Both the position numbers and the translations under genes were made by a program. A model generated the notes under the pieces. That model did not search any database, was not told the DNA's origin, and saw nothing but the letters and a program-made list of their open reading frames with translations. A DNA stretch of 64,000 nucleotides, taken from the NCBI GenBank assembly GCA_000507305.1, contig DF239752.1, positions 95,446 through 159,445 on the forward strand, given 5' to 3'. This DNA is from Breviolum minutum Mf 1.05b.01. Taxonomy: Eukaryota > Sar > Dinophyceae > Suessiales > Symbiodiniaceae. Shown piece by piece: positions 23,015-37,200 of the stretch; position 1 is the stretch's first letter, and every line of letters begins with the position of its first letter.

Positions 23015-24836
23015 ATCTAGTCCAACTTGATGTAGTTGTCAGAGCACCTTCTGGGAACTTGAGTCGGTGTCCTGGCTCTGTTGCTTTCTCACGCAGGACC
23101 TCGAAAAATCTCGGTCCATGCAGAACTAGTAACTACTGTTCCATGACCTGTTTCTGTTGGCATCACCGAAACCAATCATCAATCCAACATCACAACATGA
23201 ACCATGGAACCAGATGGAAAAAACTCCACGATTTTCTCTCTCGGATTTATCGCAAATGGCTGGTGCAGTTCAATCACTTTCATGGAACCCCTCCTTGTAC
23301 ACATTTGGTCGCAGCTTTGATATCCATTCGGCCTCAGATAACCTGATCAGATTCCATCAACAAAGAATCCAATTCCTTTGGCAATCTTTGAGGGATTTTC
23401 AATGGAGGATTTTCAAATCCAGTGACTTTTGTCAGCCTTAAAGTATTTTATGAATTAGATCACAAGCTCCAAACAATCCGTGTGTTTCCAAACAAAAGTA
23501 GAACCTGCTCGAGAAATTTCTGAAGAAAAGGTCTTGAGCAGTCAAACGATCATGAAGATGATGGTGAGAAGTGACAAGTCTGATACCCCTCAGGGTTGCT
23601 CTCTTTCTGCGGGCCTAGCCTCACGTCTACATTGGCAGAGCCCAGAAAAGTGGAGCCTTTAGCGGTTGGCACCTGACAAAAGCTGTAGGGCCACATGTCA
23701 CCGTGTCTATATTTGGGTAAAACCTACAATGAAAAAAAAACTCGGCACAGATCACTGTGATGGTAGTTTCAGAAACAACAAGACAGTTGAACAACTCGTA
23801 ACGCATACAGAAGAATGCTTTGCTAAACTTCGAGCTGCAGCCACAATTGGCTTCAAGTCAGATGCACCTCGTAAGCCGCTGGGTCTGCAGAGGGCTCTGC
23901 CATTGCTGCCGGGAAGACAGGGCTACACTTCTCAGGTAGCTTGGGCCTACGCTTCCTACATGGGGGACCCCCTGTGTAGGAGCATCGCAGACGGAGCGGC
24001 TAGTAGATTTTGATGTCAGAAAACCAAAAGATGCAACTGAAGGATTGAATTATCATTTGGCTAGATTGATGTCCAAAAAGGATGAGAAACCCTTCACGAA
24101 AGCCGAAGCACCCCTTCAACAATTTTCATCCCATTCGCTTGCAGCTCCACGTTTCGGACGGCTTGCAAGGCTTGCTACACTTCAAAGTCAGAAGGCTTCG
24201 CCTTTGAATTCGAAGTCTACAATACTGACTCCAGACTCTCCCTTACGGGAGGTTCCTTGAATCTGTCTTTCTTCCGGCCTGCACAGGATGCAACAAGAAA
24301 GGAAGCCGTCTGTAATAGAGATCAAAGCAGCACTTTTCATTTTTTCTCATGGCCTCTTCTTTGGACTGGAGCTGCTCGAGTTAGGCGCACTTTGCGGACG
24401 CCCACGGCACCCGTGGGCTTTCTGCTCGCTATGGCCCGGACGCCAGCGATTGACCAGCAAACGGCCGTGCTTCCCTGGAAAATTCAATTCACAAACCTCG
24501 GAAGCCCATTTCTTGGATGACTTGGGACGTGCAAAAGCAGATGGGGAGTTGTTTTACACTGTTCTACTAGTTTTCAATGCGTGGCAACAAAGCAACAGGG
24601 TTCGCGTATAAGTACAGCATTTGATACTCATGCGCACTCTTCCTGGCAAAGATGCCAGGTTAAGGCAAATAAGCCTCTTCTAAGCGTTCGTAGCACGAAG
24701 CTACTAGAAGGTGTGAACATCGTGACAATGACAAGCAGCGTTCGGGAGTGTAGTGTGATCTATCACATGACTCAATACAAACAGATACCAGCATATTCAA
24801 GTTCAGTTAGGTCATGAAAATCAAACCTCCGGTTGT
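23015..24836. other. No recognisable gene
   Basis: The plus-strand frames at 23157-23441 and 23666-24013 are open but resemble nothing I know. They run against the strand of all recognisable genes nearby, so I do not call them. Confidence 0.4.
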
Positions 24837-25001
24837 TTATAAATCACCGAGTCGAGGAACATCTTTGTGCTTTTTCAGCTGGACGCCATCTGATTCTCCT
24901 TTCTTCTGCATCATAGCCTGTTGCTTGGCTTTAAGCTTTTGCATGTGTTCCAGCACCTGTGGAAGGTCTGATTCTGGCTGCTTGGGAAAAAGTGACTGCA
25001 C
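24837..25001 (-). CDS. Terminal exon, probably the 3' end of KAP3
   Basis: A 165-base minus-strand exon starts after a GAG|G acceptor and ends in TAA at 24837. It encodes SLFPKQPESDLPQVLEHMQK, a short coiled-coil/basic stretch (KLKAKQQAMMQKK), and a polar end. Composition and clean acceptor make it a convincing exon. It lies downstream of the recognised KAP3 exons on the same strand with no intervening gene start, so it may be the last KAP3 exon. KAP3 C-termini vary widely, so sequence cannot decide this. Confidence 0.55.
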   Translation of the reverse strand: MQSLFPKQPESDLPQVLEHMQKLKAKQQAMMQKKGESDGVQLKKHKDVPRLGDL

Positions 25002-25664
25002 CTCGCAGGGGTTCAAAGCATGCATCCAACTGGATAAAACTCCACACAAACCAAGTTCCATCGGAACCCATATACAAAAAGGACAAGGAAAAAAAGTGCT
25101 GAACTCACCAACTATTTCAGAAGAAAGACGAGAATCTCGTTGTTTTTCAGACGATGACAACCAAGAAAGTTCTATTTTTCGGCAAGTGTTTTTGTTGATC
25201 CAAAAAAACAACCAAGAGTTGCACCTGTTTCCGAGGAAGTCCAGGCCAGTAGCCCAATTTTTTGGCTGTTTCAGCTTCAGGACAAATCGCAGGCGAGGAT
25301 TTCGACATTCCCAACCTTACATTTGAAAAAACTCCTCACCAATAACCAAAGCTCAAGCAAAATGAAGCAGTTTTACCAATGACTATTGATTTATACATAT
25401 CTCATATCCTTTTCTACATGTACATCTCCCTCGCCTAGATGTTTTCACCTTGTCTCGGAGATGAAGATTTTGCCGCTCCTGGCAAAAGGAACGACAAAAA
25501 TGACGGTTTTTTTTTGGGCTCCTCGAACATCCTCCAACATCTTCCAACATTCAAACCCCACAGAGCCTTTAGATACGGCGCACTCTGTGGTCGCCCCATT
25601 GGCTTCTGTATAGCCTGATGATATTTGGATAGAAATCCCCCAACTTGTATCGATGTATCCACAC

Positions 25665-28600
25665 AGCAATGATTGGAAACAACAAGAGACCATCAGTGAC
25701 CATGTTGGCGGCCAAAGCATGAGGGCCGGACGCGTTCCACTGTCCAAGTGGGCTGTCTCCGGCGTTGATCCGCTTCAAAAGCAGCGACGCAGAGGTGGCC
25801 CTCCCGGTGCCTGAGAGTGATACCAGGTGAGATCAAACAACCCCCCAAAACAGCAAATCCCAAATCCCAAATCCCAAATCCCCATCCATCCTGTCCTGTG
25901 AATGAGCCAACTTGTGGGATCATGTGCATAGGCACCAGAGCTTCGGGCAGGCTTTGTACCTTTCCCTTGCAGATTGGGAACATCTTCTGGTCGCAGTGCC
26001 CAGAACAACTGGGGCTTAGCAGGGACTCGTTGCGCCGAAGGAGCTGAGGTTGGACGGACCTTCATCCACAGGAGTCCATTGCATCCAGCCAAACACCGAC
26101 ACCCACAGCCCTTTGAGCCCCTGAAAAATGCCAGCAGCAACATCCTTGTTGATGCATCTTGATGTATGTTTTGTTCCCAGTCCCTGAAAGCCCCATCCTG
26201 TGGAGGCAATTGGATTTATTATGCTTTTACAGTTGTCAAAGACCAACACTATCCAATGATGGTTTGATAGAGAATCCTCTGGGTATTGGAGACCCAGGCC
26301 TCTTCCACGGTCACATTGGCTAAGGTTCCCAGGACCTTTCAGGGTAGGTGGTTGATGCATTTTCGGATGTCAACGTGCAAAAAAGCCTAAGGATGAATTG
26401 GATGAATGAATTCACACCCGTCAAGTCCATTCACATCCCATGTCCCTTCAATTCCACTCATACACTGAGACAGTCAACAAGACTTCCAGACCCAGCCTCA
26501 ACCAGAAAGTCGGGATGGTCCACTGAGCAGACAGCCATGCGTACGAATTCATTCATCCACTTTGCCATGCGCACCTTGGGAAACGTGAAACATCTGCTGG
26601 CGACATTTGTTCATATTATACAGTCTGAATCAAGTTGAAGGAATTCAAAGATGGAAAAAAAAAAGCTCAGAGCAGCAAAAACAAGATCCCGCTGACCCTT
26701 CTTTCCATTCAAAAGCTCCAGGAATCTCTACAGAAACAGGTCAGGTCTCCAGGTCTCTCAATTTTATGCGTGGTTTTGCAAAGGAATCTGATCCAAGTGC
26801 AGCAACTAACGCAGTCACTCTGATCCCTGAGAAGCTGACCCCTTCACTGTCCAGGAGTTCACACATCTGCTCCAGGACGCCCGAATGAGATGCAACATTC
26901 CGAATCACCTATGAAGGCCAAAACTCAAGATTTCGACCAGACACAACTTGCTGGTATCACGACACAAAAATCTGCAAAATGCTGGTATCACAAATTTACT
27001 GAAACCCAAGCCCAACCTTGCAAAGCAACGGATCTCGATGCTTCATGACTCGGAGCATGATGGGAGGAAAGAGTCCGCTCTGTACGATGACCTCTGCGTG
27101 TGCCAATAAAGACCCGACCCCTATGCAACTTGCCTGTTTCCAAAACGATTTGCTAGCAACATTCCTTGCAGGAAAAGGTTTCATGCTTGTCATGACCCTT
27201 ATGACTTGTGACCTAGAAGTCAGATGTCAAACATTTCAAAAACAGAAGTGCCATCCTGCAGGGGCTAACCCAAGCAGCTTATAACTGCTCTTCTGACCTC
27301 TGCAGCTCGCGCATGAGTTGCCAAGTTCACCATGAGCGCCACCAAGTCCTATTAACATGGCATGCGTGGGTGAAGTCACGTGACGGGCAGGAGTTTCACG
27401 AACATTTTTTCTGACTGCAAGGCCGTGAAAATCCATTTCACATGGTCAGGTAAGATTGAGCCAGTCCTTGCCCACTCGCGGTTCTGGGAAGTGAACCACC
27501 AGCTGCAAGAGCATCACCATGCCATCCTGGAATGGTAAGGGATTTCCAAAGTTTGACAGCTGACATGAAAGCTGAAGCAACAAGCTGAAAGACAGCCTTG
27601 GGTGCATTCAACTCCACTCCACTTCAAACTCACTCAAGACGTCAAAAATCGTTAAAAGTTAAAAGCCACTGTCGCAAGTGCACCACATTGAGCGCAGAAA
27701 AGTCTGGAAGTCTGTCCCGGTGGTAGGCCATAAGCGACTTGCAACGGTCATCCATTGAAAAATGGTACCTCGCAATCCATCTGCCACTGCGTTCCAAGGC
27801 CAACTAATCAGAATCTACTAAGACCCCTGCAGAAGCCGCAAGACAATGTGACGAAAGGGTGGATTCTTCAGCAAGTCCACCTGAACAGTCTAAGAAATGA
27901 TGAAACTGGATGTACTCTTGGCTTGAATGTATATAGGTGTACTCTGATCAAGTATGTCTCTACATTCAAAACTATGATTTTTCGTTGGCATTGAGCATTG
28001 CTTGTTTTTACGGCTTCGATTTACCGCACCAGCAGCTTGATGATTCCAGACTCCACGAGTGCCGCTCGCACACGTTCATCAAAGGAGAGGTTGAACCTCG
28101 ATCCATATCCGACACAATTTCCATGTTGCTCTGCAGTGACTTGAGGGATTCGTAAAATTTGAAAGAGCGCAAAACACATGAATTTTTAAAATGAAAAAAA
28201 CAAAAAAAGTATCCAAGCAATGCTTGGAATTTCCTCTTTGATTTGGTTTTTGCCTTTGCAGACTATCAAAGCGTCCGTTTGCTTGGTCTACATTGCTGCA
28301 TGATGCATGCAATACCTAACCACAAATAAATCTCTGGGTTTCCCAGGCAACAGCCGCAGGGACAAAAGGGCAATGCGCTGATTCTGATGCTGAGCCAACC
28401 TTACCAGATTCGATAAGGTCTCGGGAACAGCAATTTGATCCTGGCCGGAAAGAAACAACGAAGCTCGGTCTTTGTGTTTGCAAAATTGCAAATGGAATGT
28501 AGGCCCAGCGGAAAAAGCACTTGGAAAGATTCCGGGAAAATTCCAGGAACATCCTGCAACATCTGGCAAGAAAGAAGTAGCTCCTTGTTTTCCTCGAAAA

Positions 28601-31260
28601 CGCTGAGCTTCTTAAGAAAGGTGAGTACTGCCAGCAGCAAGTCTTCTTGGCTCCTGCTTTGATCCAAGGTCTTGCTGATAGAGGCAATCGCACATTTTAC
28701 TTATTCAACATATCCTCCATGCCTGCCGTATCATGACACCGTGGAAATCTTGCTTGGTCGCTTGGTCTTGAGTCTTCAGCTGTCCTATCTAAAAGTTGAA
28801 TGAGAAGCTGCGGCATCTTTCGATTCACCTGTCACTTGAATGCAGCTCTCCGCAATGGCAAATAGACTGGCAACATCACTGTGGAGATGTTGTCCCACCC
28901 AGGAGATGGGACAATGTTACCTCACAAACTGTGTAAAGGCACATGTACTTAGACTTAGCAGCCGGCCATCTTTTTTTCGATGGAAATCTCTTCCGCCAAA
29001 TTTAACCTGGAACGAGACATGGAGCTTGGAAGGGCCAACACGGCGACCCGCGCGACGGTCAAAGGCCCGGGCAGAACAGACAGGCAAACATGCATCAACT
29101 TGTTCTGCTTGGTCAGCTGGAGTTTGTACCTACGAAGGGGTAAATCTCATGTTGCATATCTTTACACATGCTTCACATGCTGCACTTAGCTTCAGGCACT
29201 GGTTTGGAAGGAGTGTAAACTGTATTTATATATACATACCCTATGCTTCCGAACCCTTAAAATTTCTTGGGTGAAGTCATAAACCCCGGGTTAAGTCGTG
29301 ATCGCCTGAACAAACCCGCGTTTTCCTTTATCCTGCCATTTTGAAGCCAATTTGCTCGTGGATCTTGGCTTGGAAACGGTGCCGAAGCACAAAGGGGATC
29401 CCCGAAATATTCAAGACAGAATTGGGAGTAGATAAAATCAACCTATTACATACCGCTTCAATATCTTTTGTATCCTTTCCTATAACTTTTCAGTCTTCTG
29501 AATTCCCACACCCTTTCGAAGCGTCTTTCCCACAAGACGTCGTACAGAATTCTATTTGTTGTCAGGCGCCCCCGTGCCACTGTGAAATTTTAAAATGGGA
29601 CTGCCACAATTTGCCACAATTCCCAGTCACTTCTTCTCATCTTTTGCGAAGAGCCTCTTGTCCTGCAAGGAAAGGTATCAAATTTCCTCAGCATGCAGCG
29701 CAACTTCCAACATCATCAGCTTGGCAGCGTCTGTTGGCTCCTCTGGTGTGCAGGTCTCCCCGAGTTCCTGCAGTCTCTTCTGACGACGGAGCAAGTCTTC
29801 TTTGCGGACCTCTGTCAGAACACAGTTTGTTTAAGGTAGAAATCCTATACACCCAAACTAGCGTAGCCTAGTAGCTGATAGCTTTCTGAACATGACAGAC
29901 TTTCAAAAGCACCCAGGAAGTCATGCCTGAGCCCGTTGACTCTCGTACTCCAAAACGCGCATGGTGACGTCACCACATTGATTCTGCATGAGAACCTGAT
30001 GAAACCTCAGACGGAGTTGCTGAAATTCAAGGAATGCATTTCGTGCATTTCGTGCATGTGCCAATGCCGTGAGAAGTGCTATCTGCTCTGAGGTTTCCAC
30101 TGCGAAAAGTGAGAGAAAGTAAGGAAAACACAAACCTGGCAGGCAGATTTACTTGCACACTTTGGACACTTCTCTTGGACAGGAACAAGAATGGCAGCAT
30201 CTGAGTCATGCTAATGCCAAAGTGCTGCTAAAGACTGGCAAAGGCAATGCCTCCTATTTTTGCTCGCAATCATGCAGCTTTCAGACTTTGGGCACAAATG
30301 CAGGCACAGCACTTGCATCATGTTTCTAGCCCATCGAATGGGTTCTGTGCATCCTATGCCAAATGCAAGTTTGGTTCTCATGATCCGCTGCAGACATTCC
30401 ACAACTGATCCAGATCAACGTTGATCTGTGGAACAACGAAACTATCCTTTGGACACCAAAAAGCCCGCTCTTCGCAGGTCCCAGTGGTGTCAGTCCAGTG
30501 CGGCATTGCGGCGCTCGAAAGCGTTGCCTGCGGGCACGAAACCTTGAAATCAGATTCCTAAGTCTCAACTGACCCTGCCTGTGTCTAGGAGATCAAGTGG
30601 AGGGCCATTCTCCTGAAAAAAATGCTCCAGTCAACAGCTCCAAAAGGAAAGGTTGCAGTTGTTATTTGAGTGACTGGAGCCCAACTTGAGATCTCCTTGG
30701 AGTCCTTATCGCGTTGCTGGAGGCCAAGACCTTCAAAGGCAAAGCTACTTTTTTCCTGCACCTTTCTACTCATGCCAATCGAAGACTTCTCAAAATCGTT
30801 GTCCTTTCAAAGTTGCTACTGAATTATACTCAAGGAGGATCACCATGTGAATCTCACCAAACTCACTTGTACCACATGTTCAAATTTTGAATTATTGCTA
30901 CTCCTATCGTTATTATTAAATGCTATTTTAGTTATCGTCATGATCATTGTGCGTATTATTGGTACAATGATTGTCATAATCATTACTGTTGCCATTGCAA
31001 ATACTCCAATCAAATATATGACATATTTATATGACATAATGTTCCGTATCTATTTTTTGTTTAATTTGCTTCTACAGAAGGTGAAAAACAAAATTCAAAC
31101 CCAACATCAAACAGCAAATCTCACCTCCAATGGCCCATTCATCCTCTCGGTCTTCATACCTCAGGCTGAGCAGCTCAATCATGGCATGAAATTTCTTTTG
31201 GAACCTGATACTGGTGGTAGGCAATCCATCCACTCTCCATCTCTTGCTGCTCAACTCCAT
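25665..31260 (-). CDS. KAP3: Kinesin-associated protein 3 (kinesin-2 accessory subunit)
   Basis: KAP3 is the armadillo-repeat subunit that links the heterotrimeric kinesin-2 motor to cargo, notably in flagellar assembly. Exons, 5' to 3' on the minus strand, follow the family order: about 31090-31190 (ELLSLRYEDREDEW, weak), 29920-30060 (FHQVLMQNQCGDVTMRVLEY), 29690-29815, 28964-29006 (LNLAEEISIEKKM), 28568-28685 (AVLTFLKKLSVFEENKELLL), 28343-28420, 28025-28096 (FNLSFDERVRAALVESGI), 27831-27865, 27717-27768 (YHFSMDDRCKSL), 27467-27526, 27298-27348 (DLVALMVNLATHARAAE), 27017-27091, 26840-26908 (VIRNVASHSG), about 26470-26560, 26294-26335 (VLGTLANVTVEEAW) and about 25665-25745. Several joins use GA donors (27467, 27717) or GC (27831). 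The N-terminal exons and one or two C-terminal armadillo exons are not located. Confidence 0.88.
25855..25885. repeat. (CCCAAAT)n short tandem repeat
   Basis: Four copies of a CCCAAAT unit, probably within an intron of KAP3. Confidence 0.85.
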
Positions 31261-31261
31261 G

Positions 31262-31347
31262 ATTTTTTACCCCAAAATGGATGGTTTATAATGGAAAACC
31301 CTATTAAAATGGATGATTTGGGGGTACCCATATTTTTGGAAACACCC
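31262..31347. mobile_element. MITE, subfamily 1, copy 1 (left end eroded)
   Basis: It shares the core ATGGATGGTTTATAATGG and the right end GGGGGTACCC...GGAAACACCC with the copy at 49552. The left terminal GGGTGTTTCC is missing, so it is truncated or decayed. It lies upstream of, or in an intron of, KAP3. Confidence 0.8.
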
Positions 31348-34268
31348 AGGTCTGTCCCAACTCCACAGGGTTCCCCGTGCGAGAAGCCATCCTCCAGGTG
31401 TTCAGCCTCATCATCTCCGATGACAAAAGCGTCAAAGCCTGGCTGATAAAGAGATCCGAATCCAAGCAAGGCGGGGAAGAAAGGGAGAAAAAAAGCCTCT
31501 TTTTGCTGTGGTTACCAGGTAAAATGGATGGTAGTTTTTTTGTGAAAATTTTGTGAAACACGTAAATTCACGGCATTTTTTGCATGACTTTTTTTTTGGT
31601 GTCCTCCTATAATATTTCTTGCTTGGGATTTTTTTTGTTTGTAAACGTGACATTAAAAAAATGGCGACTTCATCCGCATTTTTGAGCTTGTTTTGAGTCT
31701 GAAAAAGCAGCAGAAAACATTGGGCCAAAAATATCTATTTTTGCAAAGGTGAATCACGGCAGGCTGTAGAAAGTAGAAACACTCCAAATACCAGCATATC
31801 AGCATTTTGGGCCGATCGGCGTGCGAAGCTGCATGCGATTGAATGATTTCCAGTGCGCTTGTGCTCACGTCTGAAAAACACTGCAAATACAATTATTTCG
31901 ATGTTCTTTGCTCAATTCTTGTATTCAACATAAAGAAATATGAATAACAGTGTTCCCGTGTGTAAAGGCACAAAAACTGCGGAACTTGACCAAAAAATCA
32001 ACTGAATCCCTCGCCTGCATCACCTGCTCCAACGATCTGGGGTGGCCTCAGCTTGGGTAAAGGCGGTCTATTGTCTCCAACCGTCTGCTGAATGCCAATC
32101 ATAGTGAAGATTCTCAGAGTGTAGCATCCCAGACTCCTCATCTTCCTTTAGCTGCACATGCCTACCATACAAGATCGGTTCTTCGTGCAAAATCATGACT
32201 TGTGTTCTGGGAATGCAGCTTGCCTGTGCTTGTCAGCTTTTTTTAAGCAGTATCTCTTGAAGAGGTACAGGAACAAGCATGCCTCACTTTAATTCTACGT
32301 CTTGCAGAAAATCACAAGGAAGTGTGGCAAGCAGGTGCATCAAATTCAGCTGTGATCACAAAATCATTGCTAGATGTACTCTGCGGCATCCAAGTTCAAT
32401 CACTTCTCTAGAGTGCACGGAGCTCGAGAATGGAAGACATCTTCAGTACTTGACGTACGTTCAAGTGAGGATTTGATGGCAACGAATCCCAGACTAAAAC
32501 TCCGTCGCAACCTTGCGACAGTCATGCTTTCCCTCCATGGCCAAGTTACAACCAGGAGGCCGCCAAGCACTGCTCCAACAAACTGAAAAGGATGTTGGCT
32601 TATCAAAGCAACAAAGGTCTCCTTCACTGATATCATGCGCAAATGTGAAGCAAAAACTGAACAAATCTGGCAATGCGCTACATAGAGGAAACTGGTTGCC
32701 TGCACTACCGTGAAATCTCGTGCAAAGTGATTCGATGTGCTTCGTTCAATTTGTTTTTCCCTTGAAGAAGAGAGACTTTTGTCTGTCAATTTGCAGTGCC
32801 TTGTCCTCATGGCCCAAGCTGATCCCGGAGTTTTTCTTTGCCTCCTGTTGGAGCAGGAGGCGGTTGATATGACGCTTGGTACTTCCAAAACAACACGAAG
32901 TCTGGAGAAGCCAGAGTCATCCCCGGACCAGAGAGCACACTCGTGTTTCTACAGTCAATTGCTTCCTTGCGTACATGCTTCCTCCTAGAATCAGCCTTTG
33001 CCAGTAGCTATGTAACGCTGCCCTCCAAAAAGATATGACCTCAAAGGCAAAATTACACCTATTTATTGAATTTCATCTGTCAAAACATGTATGGAATTAT
33101 GGAACCTAATAAGGCTTAATAATGCATATGGCAATGCTGAGGCAGGAAAGCCACAAGAATGATATCCAGCAAGAACGTTTGATTGGCAAGTGGTGCGGCT
33201 TATGGTGCAAACTGATTTATAGATCTTATTAAGCTCTTTTTGAAAATTACTTCTGTTGTCAGTAAAACCCAATTCCACTACCAAAACCACTGTAATCTAT
33301 AGTGTCTATGTTATACGTGTTTATTATGTACTTTTTGCTGTGCCACCCTTCTTGCACAGTTGCTGGGTGGATCTTTATAGATTCATAAGGCTTGCCAAGC
33401 CTCATTAAGCCTTTTGTACGTAGGGCTAATCCATACTTATGTAGACCAGTGATTTTTTGGGGGGACCCAATTTTCGGGTAGGTGTGGGGGATTTTATGAT
33501 CTTGATTGTTTGTTCGTAACCAATGTTTTCTGGAACTTCAGACCCTCTTAGATCCTTGCAGGTGACTCAAAGTGCTTCACGAAGTCGTGTTTCGGCTTGT
33601 CTCAAAAAATCTAAACTCCGCATCCATCCAAACCAACCGACTCGTACCCATCAGCCTCTGGCTTCTGCCTCAAAAGTCACAACATCTGCCACACTTGTGG
33701 ATCCAGGGGTAAAAAACGCTTGGACCACCGGATTTCCAAAGAGCAACGTCAGGAACCGCGAAATAAGAAAAACATAAGAAAACTAAGTCCCCATGCACTT
33801 GGCTCCGTGGGACACCCACTTGGCTAGTTGGCCTGGCAAACTACTTTGGGATATGGCAAGAATGGAAACTGTATGATTTGTAGCATTGGAAGCCGTCCCA
33901 GGAATGATCCGACTGCCAACATTCTGGGAATCTGTCTCGGCTGTGTTTCTGCACCAAGGAGTTGGGACTGTTGGGAAAAAAAACACGGTTTTTAGCGTGA
34001 ACGCCAAACGAGCTGGGCACACACTTCATGGTTTGCCTTGAGTATCTGCACTCAACTCTGCTATCCGAACACTCTGCACCAAAGGCTCTGAGACCACCAC
34101 TGCCATGGTAGAGGTAGAGGTTGTTGGTGCCTAGTCGCGGTGGAAAAATCTTGCCATTCTGTCATAGCACAAGGCAAAATGATGTGGTGAAAAGGTTGCA
34201 TCCTTGAATTTTAATCTCATATTTCAAAGGTATTTCAAAATATACTCAAGTCATCCTGAGGCCTAAAC
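31348..34268. other. No clearly recognisable gene; a few exon-like pieces
   Basis: Minus-strand pieces at about 32755-32890 (KRHINRLLLQQEAKKNSGIS) and 32500-32580 (FQFVGAVLGGLLVVTWPW, a possible membrane segment followed by basic residues) have exon-like composition. They could be the missing 5' exons of KAP3 or the membrane anchor of the upstream protease gene. I could not place them. The rest shows nothing identifiable. Confidence 0.3.
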
Positions 34269-37200
34269 CTCTGTGCTTGATGCCACTGTTGAAGTGCTTG
34301 TCGTTTCTTCTTGAACTACTATGGCAATGCCCATGGTCTGACTTGTGCTTGCGGCTGCCGTCGTTGCAGCTGTGGAAGTTGTTACTTTGGTCGTGCTGGG
34401 TGTGGTTGCAGGAGTCCTGGACGTGGTTCCACCAGACTTTGAGTCCTGCAACTTGACAAATCAGCTGAAAGCCTCTTGCCATCATATCCTACATCATCCT
34501 GAAGCATCCTGAGGACACACCTTTAAGACCGATCATAAATTCAGCTCCCACTCCTGGATGTGGGAGGGGCGATCTTTGTGCTCCGGACCTTAAAAACTAG
34601 GAATGGCATCCGGGTGCAAACAAAGTGCTGCGTCCTTGACACGACCTTTTTTCTGCGCCGTTTCGGATGCAGACACTTCGCCGGGGCAATGCCCACTTTC
34701 CGGTTCTCCAGGTCAAAAACGATTTCCTGCATCACCGAAGGGACTGGACCAACAAGACAGGTGAGTTTTAGTTGTTTTACCCATGAGGATTCCCAGGTCA
34801 TCTGATGCGATCCTTGTGCATCATCCAAACAGCTCCCAAGACAGTGTTGGCACGTGGACCATCATCTTCAAATCCGTAGCAGTAGGTGTCTGTTTTGCCT
34901 TTCCTGGTGCACTGGTGCAAGAAAAAAATCCTTGTGCTTCCATCTTGGATTGGATGTACAGATGAATATCGTCATGACATGATGCTGGTCCTTGAGTTCT
35001 TCATCACAAGAGTACAAATGTGTAAGACCAAAGCGTGTCAATATCAGCATGTCACAGTTCTCCCAGCACCATGAAATGCAAGAGGCCCGTACCTGTAGAA
35101 GTAGGCCTGTGGCACCCATTTAGTCTCCACAGAGTTGAAGAACACTTTGATGGTTGGAAACCTGAGGAAATTTGTGGCATCTCATTGAAGTAGAAGCGAA
35201 TCACGACCAGATGCCATGCCCAAACTGAAGCAACTTTTCATTGAGAACATGTTGAAAAAGATGAGATGCTGTGTGGGCTTGAAATCTTGCTGTGCCTGTA
35301 TTTCTTTCAAATGTTTTTTTTTCATTGGCTCAGAGGTTGAGCCACGCAGAAACACATTTCCCTCTGTTCGTAAAGGCCCTGACTTGCCGGGACCATTCGC
35401 TAGTTTCCAGCAGTTTCGACCATGCTTGGTGCCACCGCAAGTGCCACCTGAGAACACCCACTGCTGGCGTCTTATCTGCATGCTAAAGACTCATGACTGG
35501 TGAAGTCTGAATGTAGCCTTTTTCGTTTCATGCGTCAGGCAGTCAAGCCCCAATCGCACCTCCACAAGCCTTCTCTATAGCATTTGCTAGGCTCTTGTAG
35601 TTGGCAGACTTCATGTAGGTATACCTTTTGGTTCAGCTTGGTTGACGTGTGGACTATTAGCAGTAGCCAATGTGCTGGAAACAGGGTCTGCAGAAACTTC
35701 ACCAAAGAGTTTCAACATTGAAATAGCCGGAGCACGTGGTGCCACTGTCGATCATGGTGCTGCCAAAATTATTGACAGTGGTCCCACCAACCTTAGGCTG
35801 AAAGATCTGAAAATTCGAAAGTCGCTTCAACGAAAAAAAACGGTTCACTGCGTTTCCCCATTCCATGAAGCATCAAAAATTGTAATCACTGTATCACACT
35901 TTTTCTTCATACTCCAAGGCAGCCTTCATCTGGGTCAAGCTCACACCATAGAAGCCACCAGGGTTCAGTTGAATTTGAACCATTGGGCCCGTGTGATACC
36001 TTAATTCGTGGGTGAAGGGGAACAATGGAACCGAAACGGTCATGAATTTCATTTCCCATCAAAGGAGCTACATGAATTGGGAAAAACCCAGGCGTCCGGA
36101 CGAATCATCAAAGCCACCCACATTGAACTGACCTCCCCACCTAAAGCTCCCATGAACTCAGCTGGATTTTTCAAAAAAAACATCCAAAAACTCAGATGCG
36201 AACTCCGACAAGCAAATTGAGAAGACTTTGTGAGAAATATGTTCCCTGTCCTCCAAGACTCACCACGGAAAGATAGAATCTAGAGTTCAAACTCTGTATC
36301 CTTTTCCTCCAATAAACCAAAGTGGCAAAGATTAACAGAAATTTACATCCAGTATGTGGGCTTCAACTTGCCTGAGAGGACTCAGGTCTTTCGGTCCTTG
36401 AAAATCTTGTCCAGGATGTATTCTCTATCCAATGCTGATGGGCCAATTCCCATGATGCCATTAGCCTTGAAGGTGTCACCAATCAACGAATCAATCAGGG
36501 CAAATTCTATGGAAAGGATTCTGATGCACGGCCTTTGTGAAGAGTGAAAAAACATGAAAAAACGTTCTGAGGATACAAGGGATCAAGAGAAATAATCGGA
36601 TAATCTTTCATCGTCTTTCACTGCATTAATGTCATTTCAGAAGAAGTGCTTCCATTGCTGGTTTAGAGTGGCAGCCTGGAGTAAACAACATCAATACGGC
36701 AAGAACTGTAAATCGGAATGCATCGTGTCAAATGGCCTTCTGGGTGTAGAACAAGTTGTTCTCGTTCGAATGACATCCCATCCTCAAGCTGCATGGGGCA
36801 TGCATGAAGAGACGAATCCAACAATTCCCTGTATGTACCATTTGGGCGTTTCCTTAAATGGTGGTACCCCCATTTCACACCCCAAAATGATCATTTTTAG
36901 TAGGAAAACCAATGGTTGTTGGGTACCACCATTTTAGGAAACACCTATTTAGATACCAATAAATCTACATCTGACATTCCAAGCAATGTGAAAAAATGGT
37001 GGCATTGCAGTCCTGGCTTTAACTTGTGGATTGTGCTGGATCATGTCTCCCAGGCTAACCATATCCTGATTGGCAAGCTAAGAGTGCAGGACTGCAAACG
37101 AGTTGGCAAGTTTGGGCTCCTCGAACCAAAAACCTGAAATCGAAGATCCCTCAGTGTAGCCTGGGGGCCAAAAAAGCAAAAGCTCCACGCTGTACAAAAT

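Noticed and set aside
23157..24013. Plus-strand genes between MsrB and KAP3
   Set aside because: Open frames without recognisable domains, opposite to all neighbouring genes and without visible splice structure.
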